Origin: Nonomuraea sp. NEAU-A123
GTDB lineage: Bacteria > Actinomycetota > Actinomycetes > Streptosporangiales > Streptosporangiaceae
DNA: 64,000 nucleotides
Reading direction: 5' to 3'
Assembly: GCF_018603905.1 (NCBI RefSeq)
Contig: NZ_JAHFZZ010000006.1
Location: 596,534-660,533, forward strand
Part shown: piece by piece, positions 8,398 to 15,737 of the stretch
Numbering within the stretch: position 1 is the first letter of the stretch
How the letters are laid out: each line of letters starts with the position of its first letter
Program-made: the position numbers and the translations under genes
The notes under the pieces: generated by a model
What the model saw: only the letters and a program-made list of their open reading frames with translations
Databases searched by the model: none
What the model was told of the DNA's origin: nothing

Positions 8398-8595
8398 ATG
8401 CCGCGCTATGACTTTCGCTGCCGTGCCTGCGGGTCGACCTTCGAGGTGACCCGTCCGATGTCCGCCTCCGACGAGGCGGCCGCGTGCCCCGAGGGGCACG
8501 ACGACACCGTCAGGTTGCTCTCCACGGTCGCGATGACCGGCGGCGCCGCCGCCCCGCGCTCGGGTGGTTGCTGTGGTGGGGGGTGCTGTAGTTAG
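8398..8595 (+). CDS. FmdB family zinc-ribbon protein
   Basis: A 65-residue protein starting MPRYDFRCRACGSTFEV, the classic FmdB zinc-ribbon start. The first pair is Cys9/Cys12; a second pair is only partly kept (CPEGHD has one Cys and a His). It ends in a Gly/Cys cluster (GGCCGGGCCS) that could bind metal. FmdB-like proteins are putative regulators of uncertain function. ATG at 8398 rather than the in-frame ATG at 8392 fits the conserved N-terminus. Confidence 0.82.
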   Translation: MPRYDFRCRACGSTFEVTRPMSASDEAAACPEGHDDTVRLLSTVAMTGGAAAPRSGGCCGGGCCS

Positions 8596-8635
8596 GCGCG
8601 GGGTTAGTCAGGCGGGGGTTGCTGTAGTCAATCGG
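8580..8635. repeat. Repeats seeded from the end of the fmdB-like gene
   Basis: The last bases of the gene (GGGGTGCTGTAGTTAGGCG, 8580-8598) recur, diverged, at 8599-8614 and 8615-8635. The stop codon lies in the first unit. Up to the next gene end at 8743 nothing else is seen apart from a weak hairpin at 8690-8712. Confidence 0.5.
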
Positions 8636-8742
8636 CGCAGCCCGCGCGCAGTTGGTGGTTAGAGGCTCTTATTTACGGCAGGCCCGGTGAGCCCCACCCG
8701 CCGCACGGGGCTGGGGTCTCTCCAGGGGCACGCTCCTCCGGT

Positions 8743-9657
8743 TCACCGGCCGAGCGCCGTGACGTGCGCACGTGCACCGGTGAATCGCTTGACCGCCAGG
8801 CCGGCCACGCGTTCGACTGTCGCGATACCCGTGGGCATGTCCGGACTCCGTTCCGACAGCACGGCGATCAGGAGTTCGTGGTCCGCTACGAGAAGGCGGC
8901 CCACGCTGTTGATCGTCCACAGGCCGCCGTGCGCCTCGGCGGGCAGCCAGCCGTTCTTCAGGGCCACCTGGCCGCCCGCGGCGCTGACGCCCCAAGCCTG
9001 GTTCGGGGTCACGGACGACATCAGGCCGAGCGCGTAGCGGCGGTTGGCGGCCGAGACCGGGCCGTCCGGGTCGGTGAGCACGCCGAGCACCTTCACCTGA
9101 TCTGATGGGTTGCTGCGCGTCGAGCCCCAGAACCGTCCGGTGCCGGGACGCGTGTCGCGCACGCCGAGCCGGTGCAGGGTTCTGGTCAGGCCGGCCTGGC
9201 CGCCGATCGCCACGTAGAGATCGTGCGCGCACTCGTTGTCGCTGAAGCGGATCATGCGGTCGGCCAGCGCGCGCTCGTGGGCGTCCAACTGCCGGTGCTC
9301 GCGCTGCGCCCGCAGCAGCAGCGCCAGCAGGATGTCCACCTTGGCCACGCTGGCCAGCATGAACGACCGTTCCTCGTGGAAGGCGTATCGGACGCCGGTG
9401 GTCAGGTCCTGCACCGAGACCGCCGTCCGGCCCGGCCGCCCCTGTAGGTAGTGATCCAGCGCCTGGTCGAGCGCCTGCCGGGCGGTCTTCGGCAGTTGGG
9501 CGGCGTTGCCCACCCGCATGGCGGCGGCGCCCGACGCCCCACCCTCGGGCAGCCGCTCAGGGGCGACCGTCACCGCGCGAGGAGCGGCGGCCGCGCCGCC
9601 ATTGGCGCAGCCGGACACCCCGGCCACCAGGGCCAGCAGGATCCCTCGAAGAAGCAT
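8743..9657 (-). CDS. Class A beta-lactamase-fold lipoprotein, deacylation Glu not seen
   Basis: Residues 1-16 are a lipoprotein signal ending VSG|C (Cys17), so the mature protein is membrane-anchored outside. The serine-hydrolase motifs are present: SVAK (Ser103, Lys106), SDN (139-141) and KNG (234-236) in place of KTG. The omega-loop ExxLN motif that supplies Glu166 in true class A enzymes is not seen; the region reads GSTRSNPSDQ. Without it the enzyme would acylate but barely hydrolyse beta-lactams. It may be a PBP-like or other serine hydrolase. I chose ATG at 9657; the longer TTG start at 9708 would bury the signal peptide. Confidence 0.8.
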   Translation of the reverse strand: MLLRGILLALVAGVSGCANGGAAAAPRAVTVAPERLPEGGASGAAAMRVGNAAQLPKTARQALDQALDHYLQGRPGRTAVSVQDLTTGVRYAFHEERSFMLASVAKVDILLALLLRAQREHRQLDAHERALADRMIRFSDNECAHDLYVAIGGQAGLTRTLHRLGVRDTRPGTGRFWGSTRSNPSDQVKVLGVLTDPDGPVSAANRRYALGLMSSVTPNQAWGVSAAGGQVALKNGWLPAEAHGGLWTINSVGRLLVADHELLIAVLSERSPDMPTGIATVERVAGLAVKRFTGARAHVTALGR

Positions 9658-9738
9658 GAGCGGGAGCCTGCCACCCGCCGCGCCAACGGCTGGGGCGCGG
9701 CGGGTCAAGACCCGCCCAGTTTCCCGGCGGGGAGCTTC

Positions 9739-10233
9739 TTACGCGGCGCGAGCCCGCTTGCGCCGCTGGAACGGCAGGAACCGGTCGGCCAGGTGCGGCC
9801 GGGACGGAGTCAGCGTCGGCTCGACCGCGAGAATCCGATCGAACCGGAACGCCCGGATGGCCCGCCGCATCCGGCAGACCCCGACGAGATACCAGTATTC
9901 GCGGTGCACCAGACACGTCACGGGCTCCACATCCCGAGTCGTGACATGTCCGGAGGCATCCCGATAGTGCAGGCGAACCATCAGGCGGCTGGTGATGGCA
10001 TCCGCCATGAGCCTGGCCCGCGACGCGATGTCCACGGGCAACGGTTCGGTGAGCGTCGTGAGCGTGGTGGCGATGACGTCGTCGTCGAGCTCCAGATGCT
10101 CGAACACGTGTTGCAGACCGCGCCTGGCGGTGACGGCCTGCGGACCGGACCCCAGATGAGCGAGGGACAGGGCGAGGGCAGCGATCTCGGCGGTGGTCAG
10201 CGGGCGAGTGTGAGAGTTCACGCCTGTAGCCAT
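9739..10233 (-). CDS. WYL-domain protein without an obvious DNA-binding domain
   Basis: A 164-residue protein whose second half is a WYL domain: VRLHYRDASGHVTTRDVEP, then the signature REYWYLVGVCRMR and FRFDRILAVEPT. Such domains sense ligands or nucleic acids, normally behind an N-terminal HTH. Here the first 70 residues are a short helical region (LTTAEIAALALSLAHLGSG) resembling the linker of full-length regulators, and no HTH is evident, so it could be a shortened regulator. It lies upstream of the beta-lactamase-fold gene on the same strand. Confidence 0.75.
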   Translation of the reverse strand: MATGVNSHTRPLTTAEIAALALSLAHLGSGPQAVTARRGLQHVFEHLELDDDVIATTLTTLTEPLPVDIASRARLMADAITSRLMVRLHYRDASGHVTTRDVEPVTCLVHREYWYLVGVCRMRRAIRAFRFDRILAVEPTLTPSRPHLADRFLPFQRRKRARAA

Positions 10234-10535
10234 ACCCCCACAATAGAGACGACCACCGACAGTTTTCGAAAGCCTGTACGCTTGGTAAGCACCCTGTATC
10301 GCCCGGATAAGGGTGAAAAGCCGCCCGCCACCACGGCCAATACGGAAGCCATGACCAGGAAATCGCCCGCCATCACGACCGGCACGACCACACGGAAGCC
10401 ATGGCCAAGAAGACGCACGTCACGGCGCCCAGCCGGGGAACCGGAGGAGCGTGCCCCTGGACAGACCCCAGCCCCGCACGGTGGGTGGGGCCCACCGTGC
10501 TTAGCCGTAAAAAATAAGCTCTCTAGAAAAAATAG
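10234..10535. other. Intergenic region between ilvD and the WYL gene
   Basis: About 300 bases with no convincing gene. It holds a 12-base direct repeat (ACGGAAGCCATG at 10342 and 10392), a strong hairpin at 10476-10500 and an A/T-rich patch at 10501-10545 just after ilvD. The WYL promoter should lie near 10240-10300. Confidence 0.5.
10476..10500 (-). terminator. Hairpin downstream of ilvD
   Basis: A perfect 10-bp stem (10476-10485 with 10491-10500) and 5-base loop, 36 bases past the ilvD stop. The T-rich runs lie between the stop and the hairpin, not after it, so it is an atypical terminator. Confidence 0.55.
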
Positions 10536-12374
10536 CTATTTAGACAGCTGGGTGAGGTCGCGAGACGCGCCGGTAGAAGCCGACGTGGTCATGGCCGCGT
10601 ATGCCTGGAGGGCCACGCTGACGGGGCGGTTGCGGTCGCGGGGACGGTAGCCGCCCAGGTCGGCGAGGAGGCGCTCGCGGCGGGCCGCCAGCTCGGCCTC
10701 GGGGACGCGCAGCTCCAACGACCGGTTGGGGATGTCGATCTCGATCGTGTCGCCGTCCTCGACCAGCGCGATCATGCCGCCCTCAGCCGCCTCCGGAGAG
10801 GCGTGCCCGATCGACAGCCCGGACGTGCCGCCGGAGAAGCGGCCGTCGGTGACCAGCGCGCAGGCCTTGCCCAGACCCCTGCCCTTGAGGAACGACGTCG
10901 GGTAGAGCATCTCCTGCATGCCGGGCCCGCCCTTCGGCCCCTCGTAGCGGATGACGACCACGTCGCCCTCCTTCACCTGGTCGCCCAGGATGCCCTCGAC
11001 CGCCTGCTCCTGCGACTCGAACACCACCGCCGGCCCGCTGAACTTCCAGATCGACTCGTCGACCCCGGCCGTCTTCACCACGGCGCCGTCACGCGAGATG
11101 TTGCCGTAGAGGACCGCGAGCCCGCCGTCCGCGCTGTAGGCGTGCGCCAGGTCGCGGATGCAGCCATCGGCCCGGTCGAGGTCGAGGGAGTCCCAGCGGT
11201 TGTCCTGGGAGTAAGGCTTGACCGTGCGGACGTTGCCCGGCGCCGCGTGCCACAGCTCGAGGGCCTCGGGCCGCACCGTGGGCGACTGGGGGTCCCAGGC
11301 GGCGATCGTCTCGCCGAGCGTGCCGCCGTTGACCGTCGGCACGTCGCGGTGGAGCAGCCCGGCGCGGTCGAGCTCGCCCAGGATGGCCGGGATGCCGCCC
11401 GCGCGGTGCACGTCCTCGACGTGGTATTTGTTCGTCGCCGGAGCCACCTTGCACAGGCACGGCACGCGCAGGGAGATCTCGTTGATCTCCTTGAGCCCGA
11501 AGTCGACCTCGGCCTCACGGGCCGCGGCCAGGATGTGCAGGATCGTGTTGGTGGAGCCGCCCATGGCCACGTCCAGCGTCATCGCGTTCTCGAACGCCTC
11601 GCTGGTGGCGATCGAGCGCGGCAGCACCGACTCGTCGTCCTCTTCATAGTAACGGCGGGTGATCTCCACGAGCTGGCGCCCGGCGTCCTCGAACAGCTTC
11701 TTGCGGTCCTTGTGCGTGGCCAGGATCGTGCCGTTGCCCGGCAGCGCGAGGCCCATCGCCTCGGCCAGGCAGTTCATGGAGTTGGCGGTGAACATGCCCG
11801 AGCACGACCCGCAGGTCGGGCAGGCGTTCTCCTCCATCTCCAGCAGATCCTCATCGGAGACGCTGCTGTCGGCGGCGGCGACCATCGGGTCGACCAGGTC
11901 GAGCTTGCGGCCGGGTGTCTTGCCGGCCTCCATGGGCCCGCCGGAGACGAAGACCGTCGGGATGTTCAGCCGGAAGGCGGCCAGCAGCATGCCCGGTGTG
12001 ATCTTGTCGCAGTTGGAGACGCAGATCATCGCGTCGGCGCAGTGGGCCTGGACCATGTACTCGACGGCGTCGGCGATCAGCTCGCGCGACGGCAGCGAGT
12101 AGAGCATGCCGCCGTGGCCCATCGCGATGCCGTCGTCGACCGCGATCGTGTTGAACTCACGCGGGATCGCCCCCGCCTCACGGATCGCGGCGGACACCAC
12201 GTCGCCGACGTCGCGCAGGTGAACATGGCCGGGGACGAACTGCGTGAAGCTGTTGGCCACGGCGATGATGGGTTTGCCGAAATCGCTCCCGGCTACGCCG
12301 GTCGCCCGGAGCAGGGCCCGGGCACCGACCATGTTCCTGCCGTGGGTGACCGTACGTGACCTGAGGGCGGGCAT
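10536..12374 (-). CDS. ilvD: Dihydroxy-acid dehydratase
   Basis: IlvD dehydrates 2,3-dihydroxy-isovalerate and -3-methylvalerate to the 2-oxo acids, the third step of valine/isoleucine synthesis. The 612-residue length fits the family. Iron-sulfur ligand motifs are clear: CVSNCDKITPGM and NACPTCGSCSGMFTANSMNCL-type (three Cys positions in all), and FSGGTSGLSIGHASPEAAEGG marks the C-terminal swivelling domain. I chose ATG at 12374, with GGGAGAAG just upstream and the start MPALRSRTVTHGRNM; the ATG/GTG ten codons earlier has no ribosome site. It stands alone, without other ilv genes. Confidence 0.95.
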   Translation of the reverse strand: MPALRSRTVTHGRNMVGARALLRATGVAGSDFGKPIIAVANSFTQFVPGHVHLRDVGDVVSAAIREAGAIPREFNTIAVDDGIAMGHGGMLYSLPSRELIADAVEYMVQAHCADAMICVSNCDKITPGMLLAAFRLNIPTVFVSGGPMEAGKTPGRKLDLVDPMVAAADSSVSDEDLLEMEENACPTCGSCSGMFTANSMNCLAEAMGLALPGNGTILATHKDRKKLFEDAGRQLVEITRRYYEEDDESVLPRSIATSEAFENAMTLDVAMGGSTNTILHILAAAREAEVDFGLKEINEISLRVPCLCKVAPATNKYHVEDVHRAGGIPAILGELDRAGLLHRDVPTVNGGTLGETIAAWDPQSPTVRPEALELWHAAPGNVRTVKPYSQDNRWDSLDLDRADGCIRDLAHAYSADGGLAVLYGNISRDGAVVKTAGVDESIWKFSGPAVVFESQEQAVEGILGDQVKEGDVVVIRYEGPKGGPGMQEMLYPTSFLKGRGLGKACALVTDGRFSGGTSGLSIGHASPEAAEGGMIALVEDGDTIEIDIPNRSLELRVPEAELAARRERLLADLGGYRPRDRNRPVSVALQAYAAMTTSASTGASRDLTQLSK

Positions 12375-12477
12375 TGGACTTCTCCCATCGTTACGAGTCC
12401 TCACATGGTACGACCATCGCCCGGTTACTGAGACAGTTGTCCATCGCTCGGAACACGTACGGGGGGCCAGCTCGGTC

Positions 12478-12579
12478 TACCTGGCCACGAACCGGCCCTT
12501 GCCGTCCTCGACACCGGTCGGCTCGTCCACGCGGTCGCCGCTCACGTCCCAGGCCCGCAGCCGGACCTGGCTTTGCGGC
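12478..12579 (-). other. Short coding-like stretch after the NERD gene, no start codon
   Basis: Directly after the NERD stop, the minus strand in another frame reads an amphipathic, codon-biased peptide (VRLRAWDVSGDRVDEP, then VEDGKGRFVAR) ending in TAG at 12478-12480. No ATG, GTG or TTG start is available in that frame. It may be the tail of the NERD gene put out of frame, a gene remnant, or chance. Confidence 0.3.
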
Positions 12580-13413
12580 TCAGTCCTCGCCGTATCTCGC
12601 GGGCAGGACCTGGGCCGCGATCTCGTGCAGGCGGTCGATCTCGGCTTTGGTCAGCGCCCGCTCCCGCTTGGTGATCCACTTGCGGGCACGGCCGCCCTCA
12701 TAGACGTCCACACCTCGGATCGTCATGATCTTCCACGGCACCGGTGGCCCGTAGATGGCCAGCGAGGGCACGACCGAGATCTCCTTGCCGTAGGCCTCGC
12801 TGATCAGCTCGCTGGCCCGCGACGCCTCCCACTTGGCCTCGGTGAGGCGCGGCTTCATGTCGAACGGCCCGTGGAAGAGCTTCTTGCCCATCTGGACGCG
12901 TACGGGCAGCCGCTTGTCCCACTTCTCGGAGTCGACCGCGTACACGCCTGTCGGGCCCACCACGAGGTGGTCGATCTGGGCCTCGCTGTCCGGGATCGCC
13001 CTGGCGTGCAGCGTACGGTAGCCGTTCCGTTCGAGCTTGCGCAGCTGGGCCTCGGTACGGCGCTCCGCGATGGAGGCACGCCGCCAGGCCGGCACGGTCG
13101 ATTTGGACCGCGCTCGGTAGACGGTGTCGAGGATGGCCGCGATCACGCCCGCGGTCACGCCTACCCGCCAGTCGCCCACGAGGAAGCCCACGACCACGCC
13201 GACCGGGATCGCCAGCAGCGCGCGATTGCGCACACGGCGGACACGCGGTTGCTGGAGCAGGCTGCCCAGGGACGCGCGCTCGATAGGCGCGTAGGTTGAC
13301 GTGGGCGCCGAGTGCTTGGCGGGGGCCGGCTCGCCTTCGGGTCGGTCACTCACCCAGATGGGTGACGAGGTGTGACCGTCTTCTCGCTGATGATCGGAGT
13401 CCACGTAACTCAC
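12580..13413 (-). CDS. NERD (nuclease-related) domain membrane protein
   Basis: A 277-residue protein. After a polar N-terminus, residues about 65-100 hold two hydrophobic segments (LLAIPVGVVVGFLVG, VGVTAGVIAAIL). From about residue 115 comes a NERD domain: GYRTLHARAIPDSEAQIDHLVVGPTGVYAVDSEKW contains the conserved IDH and VDSK-like features of the nuclease-like core. NERD proteins are suspected nucleic-acid processing enzymes but few have known roles. The gene is monocistronic and faces the amidase gene across a 120-base divergent gap. Confidence 0.82.
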   Translation of the reverse strand: MSYVDSDHQREDGHTSSPIWVSDRPEGEPAPAKHSAPTSTYAPIERASLGSLLQQPRVRRVRNRALLAIPVGVVVGFLVGDWRVGVTAGVIAAILDTVYRARSKSTVPAWRRASIAERRTEAQLRKLERNGYRTLHARAIPDSEAQIDHLVVGPTGVYAVDSEKWDKRLPVRVQMGKKLFHGPFDMKPRLTEAKWEASRASELISEAYGKEISVVPSLAIYGPPVPWKIMTIRGVDVYEGGRARKWITKRERALTKAEIDRLHEIAAQVLPARYGED

Positions 13414-13532
13414 CGTAGCCCGAGGGTCTTGTCGTTTCCTAGTGTTGCCTTGTCCATAGTTTTATGGCCCAGCTCACCGTGTTCTACGCCCGTTTTCCGG
13501 GTATCTATTACGTTCTTCTCTAGAGATGCCTA

Positions 13533-14951
13533 GTGTGCGGTAGCGTGCGAGAACTTCACGAGCTTTCGGCGCTCGAGCAGGCGCAAGCCATCCGTGACCA
13601 GGAGATTTCGCCGGTCGAACTCACACAGCACTACCTCGATCGGATCGAGCGAATCGATCCGCGAGTGGGCGCGTATGTGACCGTGACCGCAGAGAGAGCA
13701 CTCGAACAGGCGCGTCGCCTGACGAAGAAGCTGCCAGACGGACCGCTCGCCGGAGTGCCGATCCCCATAAAGGATCTTAACCTGGTGAAGGACGTCCCGA
13801 TCATGTTCGGGTCCTCGACATACCGGGGATTCGTCGCACCCGTGGACGACACGGTGGTCGAGCGCCTGCGTGACGCGGGCACGGTGATGCTGGGGAAGAC
13901 CGCGACGCCGGAGTTCGGGCTGCCCTGCTACACCGAGACCTACCTCTCGCCGCCCGCCCGCTCGCCGTGGGACCTGAGCACCTCCGCGGGCGGGTCGAGC
14001 GGCGGCGCCGCCGCGGCCGTGGCCGCCGGACTGGCGCCGGCCGCGCAGGGCAGCGACGGGGCCGGTTCGATCCGCATCCCGGCGTCGGTGTGCGGGCTGT
14101 TCGGCATCAAGCCCACCCGCGGCCGGATCAGCTTCGCGCCGATCATCCCCGACCTGGCCGGCCTGTCGACGAACGGTCCCCTCGCCCGCACCGTCGCCGA
14201 CGCCGCGGCGCTGCTCGACGTCATGGCGCACAACAGCCCCGGCGATCTCTACCTGGCGCCGCCGCACGAGGGCACGTTCCTGGAGTGCGCCACGCGCGAG
14301 CCGGGACGGCTGCGCATCGCCCGCTACGCCCGGCCCGTCGTGCCCGGCGCCGACGTCGCTCCGGAGGTGCTCGCCGCCTACGAGGCCGCCGCCGCGACGC
14401 TGGCCGCGCTCGGCCACGAGGTCGTCGAGATCGATCCGCCGTTCGGGGCCGAGACCGTGCCGGAGTTCACCGTCATGTGGTTCGCCTTCGCCTGTATGCA
14501 CCCCGTGGCCGACGACCAGGTCGAGCTGCTCCGGCCGCTCACCAGGTGGTTGCGTGAGCGTGGCTTCGCCACCTCCGCCCCGGCGTTCCTGCAGGCCCAG
14601 GGCGCGCTGCAACTGGCCACTCGGGCGGGGCTCGCGGTGACCAACGCCTACGACGCGGTGCTCACGCCGACCGTCACCATGCCGCCGCGGCCGGTGGGCT
14701 GGTTCGAGGACGTGGACGACGTGGAGGAGACGTTCGAGCGGATGAAGCGGTTCGCCGCCTTCCCCGCGATCTACAACGTCAGCGGCCAGCCCGCCGTGAA
14801 CCTGCCCCTGCACTGGACCGCCGACGGGCTGCCGATCGGCGTCATGCTGGCGGGCCGCCTGGGCGGCGAAGGCACGCTGATCTCGCTGTCGGCCCAGGTC
14901 GAGTCGGCCAGAGGCGCCTTCTGGGGCGACCGGCGACCGCCCGTCTGGTAG
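13533..14951 (+). CDS. Amidase signature family enzyme
   Basis: A 472-residue amidase. The Ser-cisSer-Lys triad region is clear: Lys in PIPIKDLNLVKDV, and the Gly/Ser-rich signature STSAGGSSGGAAAAVAAGLAP followed by GSDGAGSIRIPAS, which contains the nucleophile Ser. Such enzymes hydrolyse aliphatic or aromatic amides and are relatives of GatA. No gatB/gatC neighbour exists, and residues typical of GatA are not obvious, so it is a stand-alone amidase. GTG at 13545 (VRELHELSAL) is an equally good start and closer to relatives. Confidence 0.88.
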   Translation: MCGSVRELHELSALEQAQAIRDQEISPVELTQHYLDRIERIDPRVGAYVTVTAERALEQARRLTKKLPDGPLAGVPIPIKDLNLVKDVPIMFGSSTYRGFVAPVDDTVVERLRDAGTVMLGKTATPEFGLPCYTETYLSPPARSPWDLSTSAGGSSGGAAAAVAAGLAPAAQGSDGAGSIRIPASVCGLFGIKPTRGRISFAPIIPDLAGLSTNGPLARTVADAAALLDVMAHNSPGDLYLAPPHEGTFLECATREPGRLRIARYARPVVPGADVAPEVLAAYEAAAATLAALGHEVVEIDPPFGAETVPEFTVMWFAFACMHPVADDQVELLRPLTRWLRERGFATSAPAFLQAQGALQLATRAGLAVTNAYDAVLTPTVTMPPRPVGWFEDVDDVEETFERMKRFAAFPAIYNVSGQPAVNLPLHWTADGLPIGVMLAGRLGGEGTLISLSAQVESARGAFWGDRRPPVW

Positions 14952-15005
14952 CCCCTGGAACCTTATAGCTGGTGGGACAGCGGGCAAAGGCGTACAACCA
15001 TCCGC

Positions 15006-15701
15006 ATGCGTACCGTACTCATCCAGACCGACACGGCCGTGGCGGCCGACCTCAAGCCAGGCGAGACCGCCACGTTCGGTCGCGGCGCCGACGATGTCCC
15101 GGTCGACATCGTGGTGGCCGACCGGGCCGTGTCGCGGCTGGCGGGACGGATCCAGGCGGTCGAGGACTACTGGCTCATCAGCAACCTCAGCGCCGAACGC
15201 ACCTATGTGGTCGAGAACCCGGAGGGCGGCGGCGAGTTCGTCAAGGTGCCGCCGCTGCGGATGGGGATGCCGGTGCCGTTCGAGTTCTCGCGGGTGATCC
15301 TGCCGGCCGAGCACGGCACGACCGGCTTCCTGGTGTTCGCGCCCGAGCACGTGTACGGCACGTCGGCGGCGGTCCCCGGCACGGGCACGACGACGAGAGG
15401 CGTCTTCCCGCTCGACCGGACGGCCAAGTACTTCCTCATCCTGGTCGCGCTCTGTGAGGCGCGGCTGCACGACCCGTCGAGCACGGTCGTCCCGACGGTG
15501 CCGCAACTGATCGAGCGGCTGGCGGGACACGAGCTGACCAGAAGCGGAGTGAACTTCCACATCGACTACCTGGCCGGGACCAAGCTCAGGGTCAAGCGGC
15601 CGGACGAGGGCGGCAAGGCCGACTGGCAGCGGGCCGCGCTGATCAACCTGGCACTCCGGTTCGACCTGGTCACGGACGCGGACCTGCGACTGCTGCCGTG
15701 A
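15006..15701 (+). CDS. FHA domain-containing protein
   Basis: A 231-residue protein whose first 100 residues are a forkhead-associated domain: a GETATFGRG strand-turn, AVSRLAGRIQAVEDYWLISNLS, and the asparagine of the ligand loop. FHA domains bind phosphothreonine. The second half (YFLILVALCEARLHDPSS to the end) is a helical region like those following FHA domains in Ser/Thr-kinase-linked proteins. It is immediately convergent with a transmembrane Ser/Thr kinase gene, so the kinase or its partner is the probable ligand. Confidence 0.83.
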   Translation: MRTVLIQTDTAVAADLKPGETATFGRGADDVPVDIVVADRAVSRLAGRIQAVEDYWLISNLSAERTYVVENPEGGGEFVKVPPLRMGMPVPFEFSRVILPAEHGTTGFLVFAPEHVYGTSAAVPGTGTTTRGVFPLDRTAKYFLILVALCEARLHDPSSTVVPTVPQLIERLAGHELTRSGVNFHIDYLAGTKLRVKRPDEGGKADWQRAALINLALRFDLVTDADLRLLP

Positions 15702-15737
15702 CAACCTGCGGCTTGCCTGTACGGTGTGCGTCTTCCG

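Noticed and set aside
10218..10418. 66-codon minus-strand ORF with two hydrophobic stretches upstream of the WYL gene
   Set aside because: It overlaps the WYL start in another frame, has no ribosome site and contains a 12-base direct repeat; more likely promoter sequence.
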